A stretch of DNA of 11,072 nt from an uncultured bacterium (GCA_903933085.1 CAIZIN010000015.1:1-11072); one strand, 5' to 3'. Positions 1-5,553 are shown, counted from the first letter of the stretch. The notes: a model not told the origin generated them from the letters alone. Numbers and translations are program-made.

Positions 1-77
1 CGAACCTTTTTGTTGATGATGGGTAAAATCCATCTAAGGCGCTCTTCTTGGATGCTTTTTGTCATATGAATACTCAT
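1..77 (-). CDS. N-terminal fragment of an unidentified protein, possibly a transposase/integrase
   Basis: This is an open frame that runs off the left edge, so only about 25 residues are visible. It can start at the ATG at 75-77 or the in-frame ATG at 63-65. From the second ATG it reads MTKSIQEERLRWILPIINKK. A short basic/hydrophobic helix of the type E-R-L-R-W-I-x-P-I-I resembles, from memory, the N-terminus of helix-turn-helix transposases common in Patescibacteria, but the fragment is too short to prove this. No Shine-Dalgarno sequence precedes either ATG. It is divergent from the dGTPase-like gene. It could equally be a host gene of unknown function. Confidence 0.4.
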   Translation of the reverse strand, partial: MSIHMTKSIQEERLRWILPIINKKV

Positions 78-131
78 TAATTACTAATCTAACAAAAAGT
101 GCCATATGTGTGTGCACATTACCAGAATTAC

Positions 132-160
132 TTGACTTTTCTTCTTCATGTGATTATATA
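132..160 (+). promoter_or_regulatory. Predicted sigma70-type promoter of the dGTPase-like gene
   Basis: A -35 box TTGACT (132-137) is followed by a 17-base spacer and a -10 box TATATA (155-160). Transcription would begin near 167, giving a leader of about 34 bases with a weak AAAGG (188-192) 8 bases before the ATG at 201. Confidence 0.55.
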
Positions 161-200
161 ACATTCAGTAAGTTCAACAACAAACAAAAAGGCGTACAAA

Positions 201-1241
201 ATGAGAAACATATCAGATAAAGATCTTCTCTCTCGCTATACTGCAACATCAGGCGCTCTGAGCGAGTTAAAATCTACCGAAAGTCGAAGAAAACGCACTT
301 GTAAATTTGATTTTCAAGCTGTCGGAGATCCTTTTGTTAGAGATTTGTCGGTCATTCTTTCTTCAAAAGCCTACCGACGAATGGGTGAAAAAAATCAAGT
401 GGCTTCATCACCACATTTACCCCACGTCCGAAATAGAGCCACACATTCGGCCGAAGTTATGGCTCACTCGGTTCGTCTATCCGAACATCTTGGACTAAAC
501 ACGAATCTGGCTCTAGCTATTGGAGCAGGACACGACATAGGACACGTTCCTTTTGGACATCAAGGAGAACATTACATTCAAGAAAAAGCGAAGATACCAT
601 TTTCTCACGAAATTATGGGTGTGATTATTGCCCAGAACATCGAAAGAAAAGGAGTTGGACTCAACCTGACTTTTGAAACTCTCGAAGGGATGTATAGACA
701 TTCCGGGAGTAACGCCTCCTCCGTGATGACTCAGGAAGCTTGGGTCGTTAGATATGCTGACAAGATAGCGTTCCTCTTCGCTGACTATAATGATTTTCGG
801 CGTCTAAATTGGATATGCAATTCTGAACTTTCAGAATATATGAATTGGTTTGGAATGAACCAACGTGATCGAACCTTCAGAACTATGGTAGCCCTCTGTG
901 AAGAATCATATACCTCAGGTTTTGTTTCGTTTGAATCTTCTGAGCCAGCAAAAAAGTTCAAAAAGTTGAGGGGCTTAATGTACGAAGAATACGTAAAAAT
1001 TGTGGAGCAAGATGTTAGTAGGTTTCTAGATCCAATTTATGATTTTCTTGATAAAAGCAAGCTGCTACCCCCATGGCTTGGTATCGCTCTCCTTACTGAC
1101 GAAGAAGTTCGTAAACTTATAAGCGACCACCGAATGCTGAATTCTAAAAGTATTATGGATACAGGTCTCGGAGAAATGATTCGAAGCTTTAGCAAGGATG
1201 AACTCTGGAACATCGCCTTCGAACTCAATCTCGACTGGTGA
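201..1241 (+). CDS. dgt: HD-domain dGTPase-like deoxynucleoside triphosphate triphosphohydrolase
   Basis: The 346-residue protein carries the HD metal site of the Dgt family. It has H82 in the segment RATHSAEV, the pair H111-D112 in GHDIGHVPFGHQGE, and a distal D187 in RYADKIAFLFADYND. Residues H115, H120 and H124, conserved around the active site in this family, are also present, as are SHE (135-137) and the segment YRHSG (165-169). Family members hydrolyse dGTP or other dNTPs to the deoxynucleoside and triphosphate, using a metal ion in the cytoplasm. The length is short relative to E. coli Dgt (505 aa) but fits the bacterial dGTPase-like subgroup. Substrate preference cannot be read from sequence. 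The gene has its own promoter and a strong terminator, so it is probably monocistronic. Base composition looks somewhat richer in G+C than the minus-strand operon further on, and a possible transposase fragment lies beside it, so recent transfer is possible. Confidence 0.87.
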   Translation: MRNISDKDLLSRYTATSGALSELKSTESRRKRTCKFDFQAVGDPFVRDLSVILSSKAYRRMGEKNQVASSPHLPHVRNRATHSAEVMAHSVRLSEHLGLNTNLALAIGAGHDIGHVPFGHQGEHYIQEKAKIPFSHEIMGVIIAQNIERKGVGLNLTFETLEGMYRHSGSNASSVMTQEAWVVRYADKIAFLFADYNDFRRLNWICNSELSEYMNWFGMNQRDRTFRTMVALCEESYTSGFVSFESSEPAKKFKKLRGLMYEEYVKIVEQDVSRFLDPIYDFLDKSKLLPPWLGIALLTDEEVRKLISDHRMLNSKSIMDTGLGEMIRSFSKDELWNIAFELNLDW

Positions 1242-1249
1242 CAATCACA

Positions 1250-1278
1250 ACGAACTACTTCGGTAGTTCGTTTTTTTT
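1250..1278 (+). terminator. Rho-independent terminator of the dGTPase-like gene
   Basis: A perfect 9-bp stem ACGAACTAC/GTAGTTCGT closes a TTCG tetraloop (1259-1262), forming the very stable cUUCGg loop. Eight T residues follow (1271-1278). It begins 8 bases after the TGA stop. Confidence 0.92.
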
Positions 1279-1284
1279 ATGACA

Positions 1285-1315
1285 TAAAAAAAGTCGTTAT
1301 TTGGATTAACGACTT
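1285..1315 (-). terminator. Rho-independent terminator of the 80-aa membrane protein gene (minus strand)
   Basis: Read on the minus strand, a perfect 9-bp stem AAGTCGTTA/TAACGACTT (1315-1291) with a 7-base loop is followed by a T run (about 1291-1285). The TAA stop of the upstream minus-strand gene (1306-1308) lies at the inner end of the first arm, so coding sequence and terminator overlap. It sits back to back with the plus-strand terminator at 1250-1278. Confidence 0.85.
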
Positions 1316-1548
1316 AGACGTTCTGAGGCATATGGACCAAAAACCCATACCCACAGAAAACAAAGAAAAGCTAGTGAGAATAAGACTTGGAACAAAGAGT
1401 ATTCCACCTTGGCTACCTCGCAAGCAATCCAAACAACACAAATCGCAAATACAACTATTGATAGATGCAAATTTTGTCTTGCAAGATTACAATACCAAGA
1501 GCAAAGTGAAAACAGCCCAACAAGCAGTAATTTGATTAGTAAAATCAT
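1306..1548 (-). CDS. Small three-helix membrane protein of unknown function
   Basis: The 80-residue protein is almost entirely hydrophobic. Segments at about 2-19, 29-45 and 51-70 look like three transmembrane helices, with a short polar, charged C-terminus (SERLSR). Four cysteines lie within or near the membrane segments. The frame is open further upstream (to 1599), but the start at 1546-1548 is chosen because GAAGGAG (1554-1560) lies 5 bases before it and a promoter lies just upstream, inside the longer version. The protein matches no family I recognise. Support that it is real comes from the ordered promoter, SD, ORF and terminator. It is divergent from the MTH1-like Nudix gene, with which it may share regulation. 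It could be a membrane anchor, a small transporter-like protein or a toxin-type peptide, and nothing visible decides among these. Confidence 0.72.
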   Translation of the reverse strand: MILLIKLLLVGLFSLCSWYCNLARQNLHLSIVVFAICVVWIACEVAKVEYSLFQVLFSLAFLCFLWVWVFGPYASERLSR

Positions 1549-1553
1549 TTTTT

Positions 1554-1596
1554 CTCCTTCTTTTCGTATACTACCCCTTTCGATAAGGCGAGTCAA
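1554..1596 (-). promoter_or_regulatory. Promoter and Shine-Dalgarno of the 80-aa membrane protein gene
   Basis: On the minus strand, the -35 box TTGACT (1596-1591), a 17-base spacer and the -10 box TAGTAT (1573-1568) are followed by GAAGGAG (1560-1554), 5 bases before the ATG. The predicted leader is only about 15 bases. This is the only well-placed strong SD among the recognised genes of the window. Confidence 0.65.
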
Positions 1597-1613
1597 CATA
1601 TCAATATTATGAA

Positions 1614-1641
1614 TTGACCAATAATTTACAGGGTATAAAAT
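1614..1641 (+). promoter_or_regulatory. Predicted promoter giving a leaderless mRNA for the Nudix gene
   Basis: A -35 box TTGACC (1614-1619), a 16-base spacer and a -10 box TAAAAT (1636-1641) end 6 bases before the ATG at 1648. Transcription would start at or next to the ATG, leaving no room for a ribosome-binding site. The -35 box faces the -35 box of the divergent minus-strand promoter with 17 bases between them. Confidence 0.5.
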
Positions 1642-1647
1642 ACAGGG

Positions 1648-2160
1648 ATGAGAAACGTATCACTTCTATTTTTAATTAAAAAGACCGATGAACAAATTTC
1701 AGATATTTGTTTAGCAATGAAAAAGCGAGGTTTTGGAGCTGGTAGATGGAATGGTGTAGGAGGAAAACCAGATGAAGGTGAGACAATTGAAGAAACAACA
1801 ATTCGAGAAGCTCGGGAAGAAATTGGTATTACAGCAAAAAATATTTACAAAGTAGCTGAGCTAGATTTTACCTTTCCACACAATGAATTATGGTGCCAAA
1901 CAGTAAACACATACTTCACAGAAGAATGGGATGGTGAACCCGAAGAAAGTGAAGAAATGTTACCTAAGTGGTATAAAATCTCTGAAATACCTTTTTCTGA
2001 AATGTGGCCAGATGATATTTTTTGGCTACCAAAAGTAATAGATGGAGAAAAAATTAAAGGCAAATTTACTTTCGGTGAAGGAGATACTATTTTGGAACAA
2101 AAATTAGAATCAGTAGAATCTTTTGATATTAAATCTGAATATAAAATTGGTAAGTTCTAA
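1648..2160 (+). CDS. Nudix hydrolase, MTH1-like 8-oxo-dGTP diphosphatase
   Basis: The 170-residue protein has a complete Nudix box: G39, E45, then R53-E54 and E57-E58 followed by G60-I61, fitting GX5EX7REUXEEXGU. It strongly resembles mammalian MTH1 (NUDT1) beyond that box. The run KKRGFGAGRWNG (25-36), with F29, W34 and N35, corresponds to the MTH1 nucleotide-binding segment (F27, W32, N33). MWPDD (119-123) matches the MTH1 base-recognition segment (W117, D119, D120), and a GDTILE-type C-terminal strand (about 145-150) is also shared. MTH1 cleaves oxidised purine dNTPs such as 8-oxo-dGTP to the monophosphate and so cleans the dNTP pool. Substrate is inferred from the shared binding residues. 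The protein is slightly longer than MTH1 (156 aa), with an acidic/charged tail. The gene overlaps the end of the opposing pgsA-like gene by 4 bases. Confidence 0.9.
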   Translation: MRNVSLLFLIKKTDEQISDICLAMKKRGFGAGRWNGVGGKPDEGETIEETTIREAREEIGITAKNIYKVAELDFTFPHNELWCQTVNTYFTEEWDGEPEESEEMLPKWYKISEIPFSEMWPDDIFWLPKVIDGEKIKGKFTFGEGDTILEQKLESVESFDIKSEYKIGKF

Positions 2161-2756
2161 ATAGAATTATAAGCAAACATACTCACCACCGCGAAACCAA
2201 TAGCCGACCAAAGTGTAATTTCGGAGAGCAAGAGAAATATTGGTATGTTTGTAAGAATAAAAAATAACAACAAAACCACACCAACACATTGAAGAACCAT
2301 TTTGATTTTTCCAGAGGTTTTTGCTTGAATCACAATTTTCTTCATTGTGTATTTTTTATACATAGCGATTGAGATAATCATAAGTTCAAGTAAAACAATT
2401 AAAATTGTTAGTGACCAACTTATGTATCTACTTATCAAAATAAAGGCAGCTGAGCCAATCAAAAGCTTATCAGCTACAGGATCTAAAAACTTTCCGTCAC
2501 TAGTAATTTGATGACGAACACGTGCCATAGCTCCATCTAATGCATCAGAAAAGGCAGCGATTGTAAAAATTATTGTACCCCAAAAATACTGTTCGTTTAG
2601 TAAAAAATAAATTACAAAAGGAATACAAACCAAACGAAAAACAGTCACGGCATTAGGTCGCAAAGTTTTTGGTATAAAAGGCAAAATAGTTTTGGCAATT
2701 ATTTTATCAAAAATAGTTATACTAGCCTTTCCTTTTCTGTTTAGAAGTTCATTCAT
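2157..2756 (-). CDS. pgsA: CDP-alcohol phosphatidyltransferase, PgsA-like
   Basis: The 199-residue membrane protein carries the full family signature DxxDGxxAR-x8-GxxxDxxxD. In numbering from the chosen start these are D71, D74, G75, A78-R79, G88, D92 and D96. The context GKFLDPVADKLL is typical of PgsA, which makes phosphatidylglycerol phosphate from CDP-diacylglycerol and glycerol-3-phosphate. A related alcohol acceptor is possible. Several hydrophobic helices surround the signature, as expected. The frame is open upstream to 2837, but that part overlaps the DUF5680 gene. The ATG at 2754-2756, 10 bases after that gene's stop, gives the family's normal length. It is the last gene of the lemA-htpX operon and has no visible terminator. 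It ends overlapping the Nudix gene tail to tail. Confidence 0.85.
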   Translation of the reverse strand: MNELLNRKGKASITIFDKIIAKTILPFIPKTLRPNAVTVFRLVCIPFVIYFLLNEQYFWGTIIFTIAAFSDALDGAMARVRHQITSDGKFLDPVADKLLIGSAAFILISRYISWSLTILIVLLELMIISIAMYKKYTMKKIVIQAKTSGKIKMVLQCVGVVLLLFFILTNIPIFLLLSEITLWSAIGFAVVSMFAYNSI

Positions 2757-2766
2757 GTTTTTAAAG

Positions 2767-3237
2767 TTACACTTGATCAACTTGATCAATAAGACCCCCC
2801 ATATAATCCGCCTCATAAACACAAATATTATTCTCAAAAATTTTCTCCTTACCTGAAAACTTTTTTACATTTCCTGTTAATTTATTTTCATATCTCCATT
2901 CACCTTTTTCATATATATAAGGACCACGATATGGTACTTCAATACTAGAACTCGAAAGAGCTTCAACAAGAAAACTGTACACGACACCCTTTTCGACTTC
3001 TGGATAAACAAAACCATAATATACCATCATCCACTGAGGTTTATTTTCATAGAAAACAACCTCTCTACCTCCGTACGGCTCACCTCCAAAATAATTGTCG
3101 TGATACTTATACAAGCCATTCATATATTGAACAGAAATTGAACTATCAAGTTGTTTTTGCCTCAAAGATTTATCGCCAGATGCATAAGTTGCTCTACTGG
3201 CCTCAAATATAAAAGCTTTTAAATTTTCTTCATCCAT
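2767..3237 (-). CDS. DUF5680 domain-containing protein
   Basis: The 156-residue soluble protein matches, from memory, the DUF5680 pattern. It has an N-terminal helix leading to RATYASG (15-21). This is followed by a tyrosine/glycine-rich core with YKYHDNYFGG (43-52), GREVVFYENKPQW (57-69) and MMVYYG (70-75), and a C-terminal part with further strands. In other bacteria the domain often follows an XRE-type DNA-binding domain, but here it stands alone. Its function is unknown. It starts 3 bases after the htpX stop and is followed 10 bases later by the pgsA-like gene, so co-transcription is very likely. The C-terminus contains a 9-base tandem duplication encoding DQVDQV (about 2769-2787). Confidence 0.75.
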   Translation of the reverse strand: MDEENLKAFIFEASRATYASGDKSLRQKQLDSSISVQYMNGLYKYHDNYFGGEPYGGREVVFYENKPQWMMVYYGFVYPEVEKGVVYSFLVEALSSSSIEVPYRGPYIYEKGEWRYENKLTGNVKKFSGKEKIFENNICVYEADYMGGLIDQVDQV

Positions 3238-3240
3238 ATT

Positions 3241-4131
3241 TTAATTTTTTGTTCCAATAAGGGCCTGTATTCGTTCTTCCACCGGTGGATGTGTCATAAA
3301 CAACTTTGCAACACCTTTCATTGCCTTACCACCAAAAGGACTTGAGATAAACATGTGAGCAGTTGCGTTTGAAGCTTTTTGCATCGGCTGTCCGTATGAA
3401 CTAATTTTTTGCAATGCTCCAGCTAAACCTTCTGGATACCTCGTAAGCAAAGCTCCTGAAGCATCAGCAAGAAATTCTCTCTTGCGAGAAATCGCCAATT
3501 GAATAATTGTGGCAATAATCGGCGAAAGCACTACAAAAACAATTCCTACAATCATAAGCGCACCATTTCCTTTATTTTCACTATCTCTCCCCCCAAAAAG
3601 TGACATCCGTAGGAAAATATCAGAAAGCATAGCAATAAAACCAACAAGCACCACAACAACCGTAGAAAGCAAAATATCTTTATTCCCAATATGTGCAAGT
3701 TCATGAGCTATTACCCCTTCAAGTTCATTTCTGTCTAATATTTGTAAAAGACCAGTTGTAACAGCAACGGCAGAATGTTCTTTATTTCTGCCTGTCGCAA
3801 AAGCATTCGGAGCCATATCATCTATGATATAAAGTCTTGGCTTTGGAAGACCAGCAGTTATAGAAAGATTTTCCAAAATTCTATGTAATTCTAAATATTC
3901 TTTTGGATCAGCCTCTTTTGCTCCAGTTGATGCTAAAGCAATTTTGTCAGAAAACCAATAACTAGTTATATTCATCACAATACTGAAAATAATTGCAATA
4001 TAAAGTATTCCTGGATTGTTGTAGTAGTAACTAACGAAGTATCCAATAGCTACAATTACTGCAAGAAACACAGCCATAAGAAGCCATGTTTTACGTTCGT
4101 TATTTGATTGTTGTGTGTAGAGAGTTGCCAT
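3241..4131 (-). CDS. htpX: HtpX-like membrane zinc metalloprotease (M48 family)
   Basis: The 296-residue protein has two N-terminal transmembrane helices (about 16-35 and 41-59), then the catalytic HEXXH motif (H143, E144, H147). The third zinc ligand is E219 in the segment KREFLADA (217-224). Two more hydrophobic segments lie at about 153-175 and 191-214. NAFATG (109-114) and the C-terminal MTHPPVEERI (279-288) are classic HtpX features. HtpX cleaves misfolded membrane proteins with its active site on the cytoplasmic side and is part of envelope stress responses. The start has no SD. It lies 41 bases after the 96-aa gene. LemA and HtpX genes are neighbours in many bacteria, and here they share one operon with two small genes between them. 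Confidence 0.95.
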   Translation of the reverse strand: MATLYTQQSNNERKTWLLMAVFLAVIVAIGYFVSYYYNNPGILYIAIIFSIVMNITSYWFSDKIALASTGAKEADPKEYLELHRILENLSITAGLPKPRLYIIDDMAPNAFATGRNKEHSAVAVTTGLLQILDRNELEGVIAHELAHIGNKDILLSTVVVVLVGFIAMLSDIFLRMSLFGGRDSENKGNGALMIVGIVFVVLSPIIATIIQLAISRKREFLADASGALLTRYPEGLAGALQKISSYGQPMQKASNATAHMFISSPFGGKAMKGVAKLFMTHPPVEERIQALIGTKN

Positions 4132-4172
4132 GCGTTAAATTTAAAATTTAAAATGAAAAATGTAAAATTAAA

Positions 4173-4463
4173 TCACAAAAAGTCTTCTAATTTTTGATTT
4201 CCAAAAAAAGGACTGGTAGTCTTTTTATACTCAAACCATCCTTCAACAAACTTTCGAACATCATCTCCACAAATCTCTAAACTGTGATAATTATCAGGAT
4301 CACCCTTTATTCTTATATCAGCAAGATACGGCGTTCCATCTTCATGTAGGTGTGGATCTGGATTTATGAGACGAGAAGAATATTGAACCTGACCAAGTTT
4401 TCGCACAGCATCACCAAAGGAAATAAATTTTAAAGCTTCTTGATTTTCAATTTTTGACTCCAT
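4173..4463 (-). CDS. Hypothetical 96-aa protein between lemA and htpX
   Basis: I do not recognise this soluble protein. It has no membrane segment, a mixed helix/strand look, and notable stretches NPDPHLHEDGTPY (34-46) and DIRIKGDPDNYHSLEICGDD (49-68). The C-terminus is aromatic and basic (WFEYKK), followed by SPFFGNQ. One cysteine and three histidines (H38, H40, H60) occur, but no recognisable metal motif. It starts 3 bases after the stop of the 76-aa gene, which strongly suggests translational coupling, and 41 bases before htpX. The position suggests a role linked to LemA/HtpX, but no activity can be assigned. Confidence 0.72.
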   Translation of the reverse strand: MESKIENQEALKFISFGDAVRKLGQVQYSSRLINPDPHLHEDGTPYLADIRIKGDPDNYHSLEICGDDVRKFVEGWFEYKKTTSPFFGNQKLEDFL

Positions 4464-4466
4464 AAT

Positions 4467-4697
4467 TTATTGGACTAATTTTTCAATTAAGATACCTAAT
4501 CTCACTGCCACCGGCAATGGTTGTCCCGGATACTGATCAGATACTAATTGTACAACCTCTTGAATATTTTGAGGATTTTTCTTTAAATAAACAATAACTT
4601 CTTCAATTCCCTCATCTTCTCCGTTGGTTATTAATGTTACATAGTGATCTAAACCTTTCTCTTCTAAACCTGAGTTTTCTAGTGACCCTTGTGACAT
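4467..4697 (-). CDS. Hypothetical 76-aa protein downstream of lemA
   Basis: This small, acidic and probably helical soluble protein matches no family I know. The first 31 residues are polar (GSLENSGLEEKGLDHY, with a run of acidic residues at NGEDEGIEE). The rest looks like two or three amphipathic helices (VIVYLKKNPQNIQEVVQLV and VAVRLGILIEKLV) split by YPGQPLP. It follows lemA after 20 bases and precedes the 96-aa gene by 3 bases. No SD is seen. Its reality is supported by tight packing in the operon rather than by homology. Confidence 0.7.
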   Translation of the reverse strand: MSQGSLENSGLEEKGLDHYVTLITNGEDEGIEEVIVYLKKNPQNIQEVVQLVSDQYPGQPLPVAVRLGILIEKLVQ

Positions 4698-4717
4698 ATG
4701 TGTATGTGTTAATCTAT

Positions 4718-5275
4718 TTAGAACTTCACTTCTACTGGTTGTTGTGCAACGTCATTATCTGCAAGATCAAATAATTCCATTTTTGAAAAATTAAATACCC
4801 CAGCGATAACATTTCCAGGGAAAGATTCAATTGCAATGTTCAAGTCTCGAACATTACCGTTATAAAATCTTCGGGCTGCTTGAATTTTATTTTCTGTATC
4901 TGAAAGCTCTCGCTGAAGTTCTAGAAAATTTGTATTTGCCTTTAGATCCGGATAAGCCTCTGAGATAGCAAACAAAGATTTCAATGTTCCGGTTAAAGCA
5001 TTTTCTGCCTCACCTTTATCTGCAGGCGTACCAGCTTGCATAGCCCTACTTCTTGCCTCTGAAACTTTCTCAAAAGCTCCAGATTCGTGAGTAGCATAAC
5101 CCTTAACAGTATTTACCAAGTTTGGAATAAGGTCGTAACGTCTTTTGAGTTGAACTTCTATATCTGCCCAAGCCTCCTTTGTTCGGTTTACATAAGAAAC
5201 AAAACTATTGTAAGCAACAACTGCCCACAAAACGAAAAGCACAATAACACCTATAATAATATATAAAATTGTCAT
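4718..5275 (-). CDS. lemA: LemA family membrane protein
   Basis: The 185-residue protein has one N-terminal transmembrane helix (about 3-22) followed by the LemA helical domain. Diagnostic segments are AYNSFV (21-26), AWADIEVQLKRRYDLIPNLV (35-54), VKGYATHE (57-64), the LQRELSDTENKIQAARR helix and the YNGNVRDLN segment. All match the LemA family, which is built of long antiparallel helices, with the N-terminus in the membrane. The biochemical role of LemA is not established. Genetic linkage to htpX-type proteases is widespread, and this operon repeats it. It is the first gene of a six-gene minus-strand operon, with a promoter 32 bases upstream of the ATG. Confidence 0.95.
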   Translation of the reverse strand: MTILYIIIGVIVLFVLWAVVAYNSFVSYVNRTKEAWADIEVQLKRRYDLIPNLVNTVKGYATHESGAFEKVSEARSRAMQAGTPADKGEAENALTGTLKSLFAISEAYPDLKANTNFLELQRELSDTENKIQAARRFYNGNVRDLNIAIESFPGNVIAGVFNFSKMELFDLADNDVAQQPVEVKF

Positions 5276-5306
5276 AATTGTTTAAACTTACTTTTAATGT
5301 ACATTT

Positions 5307-5336
5307 ATTATAGCATAAAAACCTAGGTTGAGTCAT
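5307..5336 (-). promoter_or_regulatory. Promoter of the lemA-htpX-pgsA operon
   Basis: On the minus strand, a perfect extended -10 box TGCTATAAT (5315-5307) is preceded, after 18 bases, by an ATGACT -35 box (5336-5331). Transcription would start near 5300, giving a leader of about 25 bases without an SD sequence. Confidence 0.7.
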
Positions 5337-5351
5337 AGTTAATAATTCTCT

Positions 5352-5440
5352 ATTCTTAATCCCCTAAAACTTTTGAGCACAAAAGTTTGGGCGAATAATT
5401 GATTACAATTGTTTTAGTCTAATTCTTAATCTCCCTAAGC
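5352..5440. repeat. Direct repeat pair flanking a 9-bp hairpin in the lemA/105-aa gene intergenic region
   Basis: ATTCTTAATCCCCTAA (5352-5367) recurs 70 bases later as ATTCTTAATCTCCCTAA (5422-5438), with one inserted base. Between them, AAACTTTTG (5367-5375) and CAAAAGTTT (5380-5388) form a perfect 9-bp stem with an AGCA loop. The hairpin is not followed by a T run, so it is not an obvious terminator. The spacing would suit a regulator-binding region or remnants of a small mobile element. No protein partner is identified. Confidence 0.5.
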
Positions 5441-5442
5441 TA

Positions 5443-5471
5443 TTTACACACAATGATAACCGTGATAAAGT
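5443..5471 (+). promoter_or_regulatory. Candidate promoter of the 105-aa gene
   Basis: A -35 box TTTACA (5443-5448), a 17-base spacer and a -10 box TAAAGT (5466-5471) would start transcription near 5478. That leaves a leader of about 76 bases containing two inverted repeats. Confidence 0.4.
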
Positions 5472-5492
5472 TTCTTTCGGAATAAAGTTCGT

Positions 5493-5527
5493 AAATCTAA
5501 GGTTAGATTTAAGGTGAACTCAAGTTC
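5493..5527 (+). promoter_or_regulatory. Two adjacent inverted repeats in the leader of the 105-aa gene
   Basis: AAATCTAA/TTAGATTT (5493-5510) is a near-perfect palindrome with a GG centre. GAACT/AGTTC (5516-5527) follows 5 bases later with a CA centre. Both could be operators or small RNA hairpins upstream of the ATG at 5554. The ATG itself has no SD. Confidence 0.4.
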
Positions 5528-5553
5528 CAAAAAAACATCAAACAAACAAGACA

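Noticed and set aside
1239..1241. Possibility that TGA is read as glycine
   Set aside because: Reading through the TGA would carry translation across a strong terminator. The other genes end in TAA or TAG at family-typical positions.
1549..1599. Longer version of the 80-aa membrane protein starting at 1599
   Set aside because: The extra codons cover the predicted promoter and the GAAGGAG sequence that fits the ATG at 1546-1548.
1332..1612. Two plus-strand open frames (1332-1535 and 1409-1612)
   Set aside because: They lie opposite the 80-aa membrane protein, have no SD or promoter, and their translations are low-complexity with no domain.
2757..2837. Upstream extension of the pgsA-like frame to an ATG at 2837
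   Set aside because: It would overlap the DUF5680 gene by 71 bases and add 27 residues not expected in the family. The ATG at 2754-2756 gives the normal length.
4132..4172. AT-only repeats (TTTAAAAT-like units) between the 96-aa gene and htpX
   Set aside because: Low complexity with no stable unique hairpin. It might be related to the longer A-rich hairpin at 8043-8148, but similarity cannot be separated from composition.
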